In this document: positions 14,062 through 22,080 of the stretch, in pieces
How positions within the stretch are numbered: position 1 is the first letter of the stretch
Layout of the letters: every line of letters begins with the position of its first letter
Assembly: GCF_001429725.1 (NCBI RefSeq)
Contig: NZ_LMHV01000015.1
Location: 100 to 45,095, forward strand
DNA from: Rhizobium sp. Root708
Lineage (GTDB): Bacteria > Pseudomonadota > Alphaproteobacteria > Rhizobiales > Rhizobiaceae
Direction: 5' to 3'
Length of the DNA: 44,996 bases
Notes under the pieces: generated by a model
Told to the model about the DNA's origin: nothing
The model's database searches: none
What the model saw: only the letters and a program-made list of their open reading frames with translations
Translations under genes and position numbers: made by a program

Positions 14062-15045
14062 GTGTTGGCGATGGTACTCGAACAGGTAGGGCGAACGCTC
14101 CGTCTCGTGGAACGGCCGGACCCGCTACCGTCGCCCAGCCACGTCGTCGTCAAGGTGGAGGCCTGTGGCGTCTGCCGGACAGACCTTCACGTCTGCGACG
14201 GAGACCTCTCCCAGCCAAAGCTTCCCCTTGTTCCGGGGCATGAGATTGTGGGAACCGTGATCGCAACGGGCGAGGGCGTTCCTCGTCGTCTTATCGGTCG
14301 AAAAGTCGGGATCCCCTGGCTGGGACATACCTGCGGCCACTGCGCATATTGCCGAGAGGGTCGCGAGAATCTTTGCGACGCCCCCGGCTTCACCGGCTAC
14401 TCGATCGACGGCGGCTTCGCGACGCATGCGGTCGTCGAGGCGCGCTACGCGTTCGAACTGCCTGACGATACGGACCCGGTGGCGACCGCGCCTCTTCTCT
14501 GCGCTGGCCTCATCGGGTGGCGATCCTTGAAGATGGCGGGCGAGGGGAGGACGATCGGCATCTTCGGGTTCGGCGCGGCCGCCCACATCCTCGTGCAGGT
14601 GTGCAAGCATCGGGGCCAGAGCGTCTATGCGTTCGTGCGTCCTGGAGACGAGGCTGGGCGGAAGTTCGCGCTTGATCTTGGCGCCGTCTGGGCCGGGTTC
14701 TCCGGTGAGAGGCCGCCGGTGCCGCTCGACGCCGCGATCATCTTCGCGCCGGCCGGCGAGCTCGTGCCGATGGCGCTCGACGTAGTGCGGAAGGGCGGAA
14801 CGGTGGTCTGCGGCGGCATCCACATGTCAGACATCCCGAGCATGCCCTACCGTCTGCTCTGGGGCGAGCGGCGGGTCGTCTCGGTGGCGAACCTGACGCG
14901 GAGCGACGGGGCGGAATTCTTCTCGATCGCGAAGGCGGCCAAGGTCAGATGCGTCACCATCGTCTACGCGCTTGAACATGCAAACGAGGCTCTCGACGAC
15001 CTGCGGGCAGGCCGCATCAACGGCGCAGCCATCATCGTGCCATAG
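14062..15045 (+). CDS. Zinc-dependent alcohol dehydrogenase, AdhA-like
   Basis: 327 residues from GTG 14062, placed there because GGAGGG is 4 bases upstream; TTG 14065 and ATG 14071 are alternatives. Medium-chain dehydrogenase: catalytic zinc ligands in CGVCRTDLH and PGHEIVG, a structural four-cysteine zinc lobe CGHCAYCREGRENLC, and a nucleotide loop GFGAAAH. The LPLVPGHEIVG and YSIDGGFATHAV features match the single-lobe AdhA/adh_fam_2 group, about 330 residues. Likely interconverts ethanol or another alcohol with its aldehyde using NAD(H), re-oxidising NADH when oxygen is short. A FixK box lies upstream. Confidence 0.88.
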   Translation: MLAMVLEQVGRTLRLVERPDPLPSPSHVVVKVEACGVCRTDLHVCDGDLSQPKLPLVPGHEIVGTVIATGEGVPRRLIGRKVGIPWLGHTCGHCAYCREGRENLCDAPGFTGYSIDGGFATHAVVEARYAFELPDDTDPVATAPLLCAGLIGWRSLKMAGEGRTIGIFGFGAAAHILVQVCKHRGQSVYAFVRPGDEAGRKFALDLGAVWAGFSGERPPVPLDAAIIFAPAGELVPMALDVVRKGGTVVCGGIHMSDIPSMPYRLLWGERRVVSVANLTRSDGAEFFSIAKAAKVRCVTIVYALEHANEALDDLRAGRINGAAIIVP

Positions 15046-15057
15046 CCGCCATCCTCG

Positions 15058-15071
15058 TTGACGAGGATCAA
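15058..15071. promoter_or_regulatory. FixK/Fnr-type box TTGACGAGGATCAA within a larger palindrome
   Basis: Full match, centred 90 bases before the protease start. It overlaps an 8-bp inverted repeat ATCCTCGT-TG-ACGAGGAT (15051-15068) whose centre is offset by 5 bases. That repeat could form a hairpin just after the alcohol dehydrogenase stop. Confidence 0.72.
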
Positions 15072-15153
15072 TGCGGATCGATCGGGCAAAACGGAAGCTT
15101 CTTCGTCAAGACGTCCGTCAACAACCGGCGGCGCTTCCGCGAGGAGATCAGAG

Positions 15154-16509
15154 ATGTCGCGTTCGTTGCTAGCCCTGCGGGCGCTCCTTATCGCAGGTGG
15201 GGGCCTGTTGTCGGCTCCAGCCGTTGCGGATAGCCTGTCCCTTGCGCCGATGCTCCAGCGTGTCGTGCCCAGCGTCGTCAGCATCTCGGTGCAGGGCAAG
15301 GAACTCGACGACGCGGATGCGACGCTCGCCGATCCCTTCTACAGAAAGTTTTTCGGACTACCTGACGACGCCGCGCCGACAGAACACGGCTTCCAATCGG
15401 CCGGCTCAGGTGTCGTCATCGACGAGGTCCACGGCTACATCGTCACCAACCAGCATGTCATAGCAAGCGCCTCGAAAATCGAGGTGGTGCTCTCCGACGG
15501 TCGACGCTTCAAGGCGAACCTCGTCGGTGCAGATCCAGAGACGGACGTTGCCGTCGTTCAAATTCCACCCGATCATCTCGTACCGGCCGAATTCGGAAGC
15601 GCCTCTTCGCTTCATGTCGGCGACGTCGTCGTGGCGATCGGGAATCCTTTTGGCCTGGGCCAGACCGCGACGATGGGCATCGTCAGCGCGCTTGGGCGCC
15701 GCGCCGTGGGATCGGAGGGCTACGAAGGGTTCATTCAGACAGACGCTTCGACCAATCCCGGCAACTCGGGCGGGCCACTTGTGAACGAGGACGGCGTCGT
15801 CGTCGGGATAAACAGCGCAATCATCGGACCGGCCGGAGGAAGCATCGGCATTGGTTTTGCGGTGCCCGCCGAAACGGTCGCTATCGTGATGCGGCAGCTC
15901 ATCCTGACCGGCAAGCTGGTACGCGGCGAGGTTGGGCTGGTTACGCAGGACCTGACGCCCAATCTCGCAAAAGCGTTCGGCGTCGATGAGGGGCCGGGCG
16001 CACTTGTCAGCGAAGTCCTCCCCGGTTCGCCGGCGGCGAATGCAGGAATTCAGCCGGGCGATGTAGTCAGGATGGTCGACGGAAGGACGGTGCGCGGCGC
16101 GTCCGACGTCCGCAGGCTTGTGGGATCGCTGCCCTTGCAGTCCAAGCCGTCCTTTCAGATCGACCGCGCCAGCGAAAGGATAGAGGCATTTCCCGTGGTG
16201 TCCGTCGCACCGGCCGCCGTACCGGCCGCTCCTCGAACCATCCATATCTCCCGTGGCCCTCTCGCCGACGTCGAAATGGCGAACTTCCCCGACGGTCCCG
16301 GCGCGCGCGTCGTCGTCGTTGGCGAGGGTTCGGTCGCGGCACAGGCCGGCCTGCAGCCCGACGATGTTATCGTAGCTGTCGACCAGCAGCCTGTAACGGA
16401 CATCAGCCAACTGCTCGCAAATCTCCTTAAGGAGCATTCGCGCGCGCTGGTAACTGTCGTGAGAAACGGCCACCGCCTCTTCATTGCCGCCGACCTGCAA
16501 ACCCAGTAG
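15154..16509 (+). CDS. Periplasmic serine protease, DegP/HtrA family
   Basis: 451 residues from ATG 15154, with GAGGAG 7 bases upstream. A signal peptide (RSLLALRALLIAGGGLLSAP, cleavage near AVA-D) is followed by a trypsin-like domain with the triad His101 (VTNQHV), Asp131 (ETDVAV) and Ser205 (NPGNSGGPLV). Two PDZ domains follow, about 270-350 and 370-450; in the second, AGLQPDDVIVAVDQQPVTDI is clear. It degrades or refolds damaged envelope proteins. It sits between FixK-box genes and has its own box. Confidence 0.92.
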   Translation: MSRSLLALRALLIAGGGLLSAPAVADSLSLAPMLQRVVPSVVSISVQGKELDDADATLADPFYRKFFGLPDDAAPTEHGFQSAGSGVVIDEVHGYIVTNQHVIASASKIEVVLSDGRRFKANLVGADPETDVAVVQIPPDHLVPAEFGSASSLHVGDVVVAIGNPFGLGQTATMGIVSALGRRAVGSEGYEGFIQTDASTNPGNSGGPLVNEDGVVVGINSAIIGPAGGSIGIGFAVPAETVAIVMRQLILTGKLVRGEVGLVTQDLTPNLAKAFGVDEGPGALVSEVLPGSPAANAGIQPGDVVRMVDGRTVRGASDVRRLVGSLPLQSKPSFQIDRASERIEAFPVVSVAPAAVPAAPRTIHISRGPLADVEMANFPDGPGARVVVVGEGSVAAQAGLQPDDVIVAVDQQPVTDISQLLANLLKEHSRALVTVVRNGHRLFIAADLQTQ

Positions 16510-16519
16510 CGGCTAGGAA

Positions 16520-16536
16520 GCAGACGTAAAGTCTGC
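16520..16536 (+). terminator. Short hairpin after the protease gene
   Basis: GCAGAC-GTAAA-GTCTGC, a 6-bp stem 10 bases after the degP-like stop. There is no T-run, so it is at best a weak or factor-assisted terminator or an mRNA-stabilising hairpin. Confidence 0.3.
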
Positions 16537-16562
16537 CGAAATCAAAGGTCGCTCTCTTCTGT

Positions 16563-16576
16563 TTGATGAAGATCAA
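16563..16576. promoter_or_regulatory. FixK/Fnr-type box TTGATGAAGATCAA
   Basis: Full match to TTGAY-N4-RTCAA, centred 65.5 bases from the start of the BON gene at 16635, giving a leader of about 24 bases under class II spacing. Confidence 0.78.
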
Positions 16577-16634
16577 CGACGAAATTCTGCTGCGCTGGCA
16601 CGATTAGAGTGTCGCTAACCTGAAGGAGGTTGTT

Positions 16635-17282
16635 ATGAACGACTTACATCTCAGACAGACAATTCTCGACGAACTCGAATTTGAACCAAGCATTGATGCT
16701 GCTGACATTGGCGTCGCCGCAGACAACGGGATCGTCACGTTGACCGGACATGTGCGCACATACGCGGAGAAGGAGGCTGCCGAACGCGTGGTCCGGCGCG
16801 TCAAGGGCGTTCGAGGCATTGCTGCCGAGATCGAGGTGCGAATTTTCGGACCCAAGGAGACTGACGACGACGATATTGCACGCCGGGCTGTGAAGATGCT
16901 CGATTGGAATGTCTCGGTGCCGAAGGATTCCGTGCAGGTTCGCGTTCTCAAGGGGTGGGTGACGTTGCGCGGCGAAGTCGAATGGCAATATCAGAAAAAC
17001 GCGGCCTGTGACGCGGTGCGCGATCTAGCCGGCGTGGTCGGGGTTTCCAATCTTGTCGAGCTTACACCGCGCATCACCGCCACCGATGTGAAAAAGCGGA
17101 TCGAGGACGCCTTTCAACGCGATGCGGCTCTGGAAGCCGGTGCGATCAAGATCGACGTTAAAGACAGGAAAGTTACCCTTTCCGGCAAGGTCAAGACTTG
17201 GTCGGAGCGGCAGGCTGCCGAGCGCGCGGCTTGGTCCGCACCGGGCATCGCCATTCTCGACGACCGGCTTACAGTTGGCTGA
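16635..17282 (+). CDS. Triple BON-domain protein
   Basis: 215 residues from ATG 16635, with AAGGAGG 5 bases upstream. Three BON domains lie at about 5-70, 80-145 and 150-213, each with the G(x)VTL-G-V pattern (NGIVTLTGHV, KGWVTLRGEV, DRKVTLSGKV). No signal peptide is seen, unlike OsmY. BON domains bind membranes or lipids and protect the envelope under stress. It is a close paralogue, same length and same start motif (ILDELEFEPSIDAADIGV), of the minus-strand gene 22080-22727. Confidence 0.88.
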   Translation: MNDLHLRQTILDELEFEPSIDAADIGVAADNGIVTLTGHVRTYAEKEAAERVVRRVKGVRGIAAEIEVRIFGPKETDDDDIARRAVKMLDWNVSVPKDSVQVRVLKGWVTLRGEVEWQYQKNAACDAVRDLAGVVGVSNLVELTPRITATDVKKRIEDAFQRDAALEAGAIKIDVKDRKVTLSGKVKTWSERQAAERAAWSAPGIAILDDRLTVG

Positions 17283-17294
17283 TAGCGTAGCAGT

Positions 17295-17323
17295 GGGGAA
17301 AGTTGGCAATGCTACCTTTCCCC
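17295..17323. terminator. Hairpin between convergent genes
   Basis: GGGGAAAG (17295-17302) and CTTTCCCC (17316-17323) form an 8-bp stem with a 13-base loop in the 114-base gap between the BON gene and the convergent hybrid kinase. No clear T-run on either side; possible bidirectional terminator. Confidence 0.35.
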
Positions 17324-17396
17324 AAGTGCGGATCGTTGCGGCCATCAAGGAAGTGTTTCTTATGCTTCCTAGCGCCCCCGGAGCACCAGTCAGGTA

Positions 17397-19301
17397 TCAT
17401 CCGTGGTTATCGAGTAGAAGCCTAAGTCGCAGGGACATTTCCGACGCCGTGTACGGCTTCTTTAGCCAGCCGGCGCCGGCTTCGATCTCCTTCTCCGCAG
17501 CATGTGGCTCCGAAAAGCCCGACGTCAGGAGAATTTTCACCGTCGGCCAGCGCTCGCGTACCCTCCTGGCCAGTTCGTCGCCGTTCATGCCCGGCATGGC
17601 GACATCGGTAAACAGGAGCGCTACATCGTGACCCGCCTCCAGTTCCTTCAACGCGTCGATCCCGTTCGTGGCTTCGATGACGGAGTAGCCGAGCGTCTGC
17701 AGACGGCTGACCGTCACTCTGCGAACTCTCGCGTCGTCTTCTACGACCAGGATGGTTTCGGTGCCGTGAGAGGGGGTGTCCTTGGCTTGCTGCTCCTCCG
17801 GACGGGAATCCATTCCACCAACGGCGCGAGGAAGGAAGAGGCGCACCGTCGTCCCCTCGCCAGGTTCGCTGTAGAGCTGCAGGTGTCCTGCGGATTGCTT
17901 TGCAAAGCCATAGACCATGCTCAGTCCGAGGCCCGTTCCCGAGCCCGTCGGTTTCGTGGTGAAGAACGGTTCGAAAGCCCTCTCCCTCACCTCGGCTGTC
18001 ATTCCGGTGCCGGTGTCGGTGACCGAAATGAGGACGTATCTGCCGGGGCGGATCGCCGGGTACATCCCAACGTAGTCGGCGTCGATCTCGACGCCGGATA
18101 TCTCGATCGTCAGACGGCCCCCGGCAGGCATCGCGTCCCTGGCGTTGATCGACAGGTTGAGAAGCGCGCTCTGGAGCTGCGCTTTGTCTGCCATTGCGCT
18201 CAGCCGCCGTCCAGGAATGATCGTCCGGAGCTCGACGGAGTCGCCGAGCGTTCGCTGGACGAGGTCTGAAAACTCTCCAAGCAGGGCGCCGACGTCCAGC
18301 ACCTTCGGTGCGAGAGCTTGCCGCCTTCCGAACGCCAGAAGCTGGGAGGTCAGTCTGGCGCCGTCGTCGGCCGCTGACTGCGCCTCCCGCAACAGGGACA
18401 ACTGCCCCGGTTCGGCAAGACGGGCCTCCAGCATTTCGAGATTGCCGCTGATGACGGCGAGCAGATTGTTGAAGTCGTGGGCGAGTCCTCCCGTCAACTG
18501 TCCGACCGCCTCCATCTTCTGCGACTGCCGCAGCTCGGCCTCGATGCGGTGGCGGCTCGTCAGATCCCTGACGAAGCCCGTGAAGGTCCGCTTGCCGCCG
18601 GCAACCGCCTCGCCGACCGAGAGCTCCATTGGAAAGGTGGTCCCGTTCTTCCGTAGGCCGACGACCACGCGCCCGTAACCGATGATCCGGCGGCGTCCGG
18701 TCCGGATGTATGAATCCAGATATCCGTCGTGAGCCTCCCTGTCCGGAGACGGCATCAACATCGAGACGTTCTGCCCGATGGCCTCGTGCGCCGAGTACCC
18801 GAACAGCTTTTCCGCCGCGGTGCTGAACGAGGCGATGCAACCCTTGTCGTCTATCACGATCATTGCATCGGGGACCGTGGCTAGGATGGACTGGAGGTGT
18901 GCCTGCCGCTCCCGCAGCTCGTCCTCGACCTCCTGCATGAAGGTCACGTCGTTGTTCGACTGGACGATGAGCGTGTGCGGGTTGCCAAGATCCAGAGCCG
19001 TCCAACGTGTCACGATCGCCAGCCGGCCCCCGTCCTTTCGCCGGTGCGACACCTGTCCCGTCCAGAAGCCGTTGGCACGAACTTCCGCCCGAAGCTCGTC
19101 GACGCCGGCCGGCAACTGCGTTTCCAAGAGATCGTGGACGACCTTGCCGACCGCCTCCGCCGCCGACCATCCGTAGAGCTGCTCGCAGCCCGAGGTCCAG
19201 CGCTGGATCACGCCGTCGAAGCCGTGGACGATCAGGTTGGCCGCGTCGAACATGCGCACGATCCGGTCCAGGTCCGTCTCACTGGTAGCGTGTTCCAGCA
19301 T
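17397..19301 (-). CDS. fixL: Hybrid FixL-type oxygen-sensing histidine kinase
   Basis: 634 residues from ATG 19301, with GGAG 6 bases upstream. PAS1 spans about 10-125. PAS2 (135-250) matches the heme-binding FixL PAS: His191 in EAHDGYLDSY and Arg211 in RIIGYGR are exactly 20 apart, as are His200 and Arg220 of Bradyrhizobium FixL. HisKA carries His275 (GGLAHDFNN), followed by an HATPase domain (GTGLGLSMVYG) and a C-terminal receiver (516-634) with Asp566 (FTDVAMPG). The added receiver and lack of membrane helices mark the soluble hybrid FixL of Rhizobium etli/leguminosarum type. It overlaps fixK by 23 bases and is downstream of it. Confidence 0.88.
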   Translation of the reverse strand: MLEHATSETDLDRIVRMFDAANLIVHGFDGVIQRWTSGCEQLYGWSAAEAVGKVVHDLLETQLPAGVDELRAEVRANGFWTGQVSHRRKDGGRLAIVTRWTALDLGNPHTLIVQSNNDVTFMQEVEDELRERQAHLQSILATVPDAMIVIDDKGCIASFSTAAEKLFGYSAHEAIGQNVSMLMPSPDREAHDGYLDSYIRTGRRRIIGYGRVVVGLRKNGTTFPMELSVGEAVAGGKRTFTGFVRDLTSRHRIEAELRQSQKMEAVGQLTGGLAHDFNNLLAVISGNLEMLEARLAEPGQLSLLREAQSAADDGARLTSQLLAFGRRQALAPKVLDVGALLGEFSDLVQRTLGDSVELRTIIPGRRLSAMADKAQLQSALLNLSINARDAMPAGGRLTIEISGVEIDADYVGMYPAIRPGRYVLISVTDTGTGMTAEVRERAFEPFFTTKPTGSGTGLGLSMVYGFAKQSAGHLQLYSEPGEGTTVRLFLPRAVGGMDSRPEEQQAKDTPSHGTETILVVEDDARVRRVTVSRLQTLGYSVIEATNGIDALKELEAGHDVALLFTDVAMPGMNGDELARRVRERWPTVKILLTSGFSEPHAAEKEIEAGAGWLKKPYTASEMSLRLRLLLDNHG

Positions 19302-20013
19302 CGCGTGCTCCTGCGTCTTCGTCCTCGAACACGTCGTCCGGGTCTTCGTCGGCGGTGCGGGCCAGTGCCAACCGGCTCGCAACCTTGAACTGATGCTTGT
19401 CCGCAGGCAATAGTATGCCTTTGGCGACCAGCTTGGTAAGGGTCCTCGACACCGTCTCGATCGTCATGCCGAGATGGTCGGCGATATCGGCGCGGACCAT
19501 CGGCAGACTGATCGTCCGGCCGTCCCGTCCCTCGCTCCGTTCCAGCCGATGCAGCAGGAAGGTGCAGACGCGTTGCTCGGCGTTCTTGTGCGACAGCAGG
19601 AGCATGTGGTCCTGCGCTGCGGAGATTTCGTCGCGAAGTTGCGACAGGAGCTGAAGCCGGAAATCAGGCACGAGTTGCAGTTCCTCTTCCAGCGTCCGCT
19701 TGTTCATCCGGGTGAAGGCCACCTCATCGATAGCCTCGCCTGCAAACATGTAGCGGTTGCGAAATGATAGTCCGACCAGGTCGCCTGCACCAAGAAAACC
19801 AATGATGAGGCGGCGGCCGTCGGGAAGGAACCGGCATATGCGGACATTCCCGCGCACGATGCGAAACACGTGCCGGGCGGCGTCACCCTCAAAGAAGATC
19901 GTGGTTCCCGACTGGGCAGTCTCGACGGTCTGGCGCATGAACAGCGGGGCGAAGTCGATCATTCCCTGCGACAGTGGCCCTTCGAGTGAATGGATGTTTG
20001 ATACCGCTTGCAT
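19279..20013 (-). CDS. fixK: FixK-type Crp/Fnr transcription activator
   Basis: 244 residues from ATG 20013, with GGAG 7 bases upstream. A cyclic-nucleotide-type beta-roll (about 30-120), a dimer helix and a C-terminal HTH follow. The recognition helix LGMTIETVSRTLTKL contains Glu186, Ser189 and Arg190, the E..SR set that reads TTGA. Only Cys60 and Cys150 are present; the N-terminal cysteine cluster of Fnr is absent, so oxygen is not sensed directly and the FixK class fits. An acidic C-terminal tail of about 25 residues is unusual. It is first in a fixK-fixL operon and probably binds the many TTGA-N6-TCAA boxes of this window. Confidence 0.88.
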   Translation of the reverse strand: MQAVSNIHSLEGPLSQGMIDFAPLFMRQTVETAQSGTTIFFEGDAARHVFRIVRGNVRICRFLPDGRRLIIGFLGAGDLVGLSFRNRYMFAGEAIDEVAFTRMNKRTLEEELQLVPDFRLQLLSQLRDEISAAQDHMLLLSHKNAEQRVCTFLLHRLERSEGRDGRTISLPMVRADIADHLGMTIETVSRTLTKLVAKGILLPADKHQFKVASRLALARTADEDPDDVFEDEDAGARDAGTRYQ

Positions 20014-20102
20014 GTCGTGGCTCCATCTGCCGTTGCGTGGCCTGGATGTGACCGAACGCTGATGACACCGGAATGCGAGAAGCGTAAGACTTGGTGCGAT
20101 TG

Positions 20103-20120
20103 TGTAACAATCCGTAACAA
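20103..20120 (-). promoter_or_regulatory. GTTAC direct repeat (K-box-like) upstream of fixK
   Basis: On the minus strand GTTACGGATTGTTACA: GTTAC repeated at a 10-bp period, the layout of OmpR/PhoB-family operators. It lies about 90-105 bases upstream of the fixK start and 16 bases before the divergent fxkR-like start. It matches what I recall of the K-box bound by FxkR in front of Rhizobium etli fixK. Confidence 0.65.
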
Positions 20121-20135
20121 GCGAAGAATGCTGGA

Positions 20136-20879
20136 ATGACGAGCGGAATTGTCAGACGGACCCGCATACTTGTCGTGGACGACGATGTCCGGATCCAAAG
20201 AATGCTCGCGCAATATCTCGGCGAGGAGGGATTCGACGTCGACGTGGCAGGCAGCAGCTCGCAGATGCGCGCCAGAATGGCCGGGGCGAAATTCGACGCC
20301 GTTCTGCTTGACCTCGTCATGCCGGGAGACTGCGACGGGCTCCAGCTCGCAAGGGAAATCCGTTCAGGGTCGGACGTTCCCATTATTATGCTGTCCGGCC
20401 GCGACGATGTCATGGACCGCGTCGTCGGTCTGGAGGTCGGCGCGGACGACTACATTGGCAAGCCATTCCATCTCCGGGAGGTGCTCGCCCGCGTGAGGAC
20501 GGTCCTGCGGAGACGCACAGTTTCCAACGAAGCCGCACCCCCGGAAGCAGGCGTGCTCTTTTTCGCTGGATGGCGGCTTGACGTGGAACGGAGAGCGGTG
20601 ACGAACCCGGCCGGGGACGAAGTGGCGATGTCTACGGGGGAGTTCGACATGCTGCATGTATTCGCCACCCATGCAGGGCGTGTCATGACGCGTGACATGC
20701 TGATGGACTTGACGCACAAGCGCGGCCGCGACGGCTTCGACCGCACCATCGACGCACTGATCGTCAGGCTGCGGCGCAAGATAGAGACGGATGCGGCCAA
20801 TCCTTGCCTGATCAAGTCTGTTCGTGGCGTCGGATATCTCTTCACAGCAAGGCCGGAGACGGCTTCCGGTCGATCCTGA
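20136..20879 (+). CDS. fxkR: OmpR-family response regulator, FxkR-like
   Basis: 247 residues from ATG 20136 (weak Shine-Dalgarno GAAG). A receiver domain with Asp59 (AVLLDLVMPG) and the KPF lysine at the end of strand 5 is followed by a winged-helix trans_reg_C domain (FDMLHVFATHAGRVMTRDML, then DRTIDALIVRLRRKIE). Rhizobium species with a hybrid FixL use an OmpR-type FxkR in place of FixJ to activate fixK (established for R. etli). The divergent placement next to fixK-hybrid fixL and the GTTAC repeat between them support that role. The last 38 bases overlap a convergent gene. Confidence 0.8.
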   Translation: MTSGIVRRTRILVVDDDVRIQRMLAQYLGEEGFDVDVAGSSSQMRARMAGAKFDAVLLDLVMPGDCDGLQLAREIRSGSDVPIIMLSGRDDVMDRVVGLEVGADDYIGKPFHLREVLARVRTVLRRRTVSNEAAPPEAGVLFFAGWRLDVERRAVTNPAGDEVAMSTGEFDMLHVFATHAGRVMTRDMLMDLTHKRGRDGFDRTIDALIVRLRRKIETDAANPCLIKSVRGVGYLFTARPETASGRS

Positions 20880-21285
20880 ACATCAGGCCATGATCCCACC
20901 GACGAAATCGGTCTTCGCGTTCCATCTCTGAGAAATCACCTGGAAACTGCGCCCAGAACCGCATGTAGTCGCATCCCGCCGATCGCCTTCGAAGCGAGGT
21001 GAACAGGAGGTCCGTGATGGTCATGTCGTCAATGACGCTCGCCACCGCGAAGATCGGAACGTCCATCAATCGTCCGGCGATCGGATGCGCGCCGATCCGG
21101 TAGGCGGCCAGCCCACGCACATAGCCTGCCGGATCCTTTAACGAGACGAGCGTCCACCGATCGGCGTTCGCCACCACTTGCGCCCAATCGTCGGCAGAAA
21201 AGCACGGAGCCGCCACCTGAATCAGGCTGTAGGCGATCAGCGCATCGTCCAAGTGGAGCAGGCGGACGCAATATCCCGATGTCAT
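20842..21285 (-). CDS. Unrecognised protein, possibly acetyltransferase-like
   Basis: 147 residues from ATG 21285, with AGGAGG 9 bases upstream. The alternation of short strands and helices (VRLLHLDDALIAYSLIQVAA, WTLVSLKDPAGYVRGLAAYR, FAVASVIDDMTITDLLFTSL) resembles a degenerate GNAT fold, but the acetyl-CoA loop is not convincing. It overlaps the end of fxkR tail-to-tail by 38 bases. A TTGTC-N4-GTCAA box at 21342-21355 lies at the class II distance, so it is likely part of the same regulon. Confidence 0.6.
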   Translation of the reverse strand: MTSGYCVRLLHLDDALIAYSLIQVAAPCFSADDWAQVVANADRWTLVSLKDPAGYVRGLAAYRIGAHPIAGRLMDVPIFAVASVIDDMTITDLLFTSLRRRSAGCDYMRFWAQFPGDFSEMEREDRFRRWDHGLMFRIDRKPSPALL

Positions 21286-21341
21286 GGCGGCTTTCCTCCT
21301 CGATTGAGAGGAAATGTTCGCATGGTCCGACAGTTGGGGCC

Positions 21342-21355
21342 TTGTCCCAGGTCAA
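21342..21355. promoter_or_regulatory. Weak FixK/Fnr-type box TTGTCCCAGGTCAA
   Basis: One mismatch (T for A) in the first half-site. Centred 63.5 bases from the start of the minus-strand gene 20842-21285, the distance seen at other boxes in this window. Confidence 0.5.
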
Positions 21356-21397
21356 TCCTCAGTCCGAGGAAACTCGAATGACAAAAACCAGGGTGAT

Positions 21398-21411
21398 TTG
21401 ACGGTGATCAA
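21398..21411. promoter_or_regulatory. FixK/Fnr-type box TTGACGGTGATCAA
   Basis: Full match to TTGAY-N4-RTCAA, centred about 88 bases before the Hsp20 start codon. Confidence 0.76.
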
Positions 21412-21491
21412 AGACTGAGGATGCAATGGACTGTTCTATCTGCGCATCGCCGCCTGCGAACGACGGCATTCTTGAGAGAAGGAGAATGACA

Positions 21492-22001
21492 ATGGCAGAT
21501 TCTGCAACGAAACTTTCCGTAAAGACAGAAGCAAGGCCGGCGGCGCCAGTCGACCGCTGGTGGCCCCTCGACAGCCTGCGGTCCGAGATCGACCGCGTGT
21601 TCAGCGACTTCGGGAGCCCGTCGATCTTCGACCGGGCCTTCAGCAGGATGCCGGCTGCGTTCTCGCGCGGCATGCTCGCCGTTGATCTCGTTGAATCCGA
21701 CAAAGCCTTCGAGCTGTCGGCCGAGCTTCCAGGCGTGGACGCCAAGGATCTTGACGTCACGCTCGCCGACGGGGTTCTCACCATCAAGGGCGAGAAGAAC
21801 GAGGCCAAGGAGGAAAAGGAAAACGACTATTACCTTTCCGAACGGCGCTACGGATCATTCCACCGAAGCTTGGAATTGCCGCGCGGCGTCGACAGCGAGA
21901 AGATCGAGGCGAAGTTCTCCAACGGCGTTCTCAAGGTAACGCTGCCTAAGACGCCCGAGCGGCAGAAGAACGACAAGAAGATCACGGTCAAGGCGGCCTG
22001 A
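21492..22001 (+). CDS. Small heat-shock protein Hsp20 family
   Basis: 169 residues. ATG 21492 is chosen over ATG 21486 because AAGGAG is 7 bases from it and only 1 from the other. A proline/tryptophan-containing N-terminus (VDRWWPLDSL) is followed by an alpha-crystallin domain at about 60-160 (VDLVESDKAFELSAELPGVD, SNGVLKVTLPK). The C-terminal tail ends ITVKAA, an I-x-V anchor. It is an ATP-independent holdase. A strong terminator follows, so it is transcribed alone from the FixK-box promoter. Confidence 0.92.
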   Translation: MADSATKLSVKTEARPAAPVDRWWPLDSLRSEIDRVFSDFGSPSIFDRAFSRMPAAFSRGMLAVDLVESDKAFELSAELPGVDAKDLDVTLADGVLTIKGEKNEAKEEKENDYYLSERRYGSFHRSLELPRGVDSEKIEAKFSNGVLKVTLPKTPERQKNDKKITVKAA

Positions 22002-22051
22002 CGGTCACCCCTCCGCTACGCCGAGGGGGTGGCGTACGGTGGGCGCGGAGA

Positions 22052-22080
22052 GAGGGAGGGGGCGACCCCTCCCTCTTTTT
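22052..22080 (+). terminator. Rho-independent terminator of the hsp20 gene
   Basis: Perfect 10-bp stem GAGGGAGGGG / CCCCTCCCTC with a GCGA loop, followed directly by five T. It starts 51 bases after the hsp20 stop and ends at the stop codon of the convergent BON gene. Confidence 0.88.

Noticed and set aside
15406..16500. Minus-strand frame of 364 codons
   Set aside because: Antisense to the Deg protease, which has an intact catalytic triad and PDZ domains.
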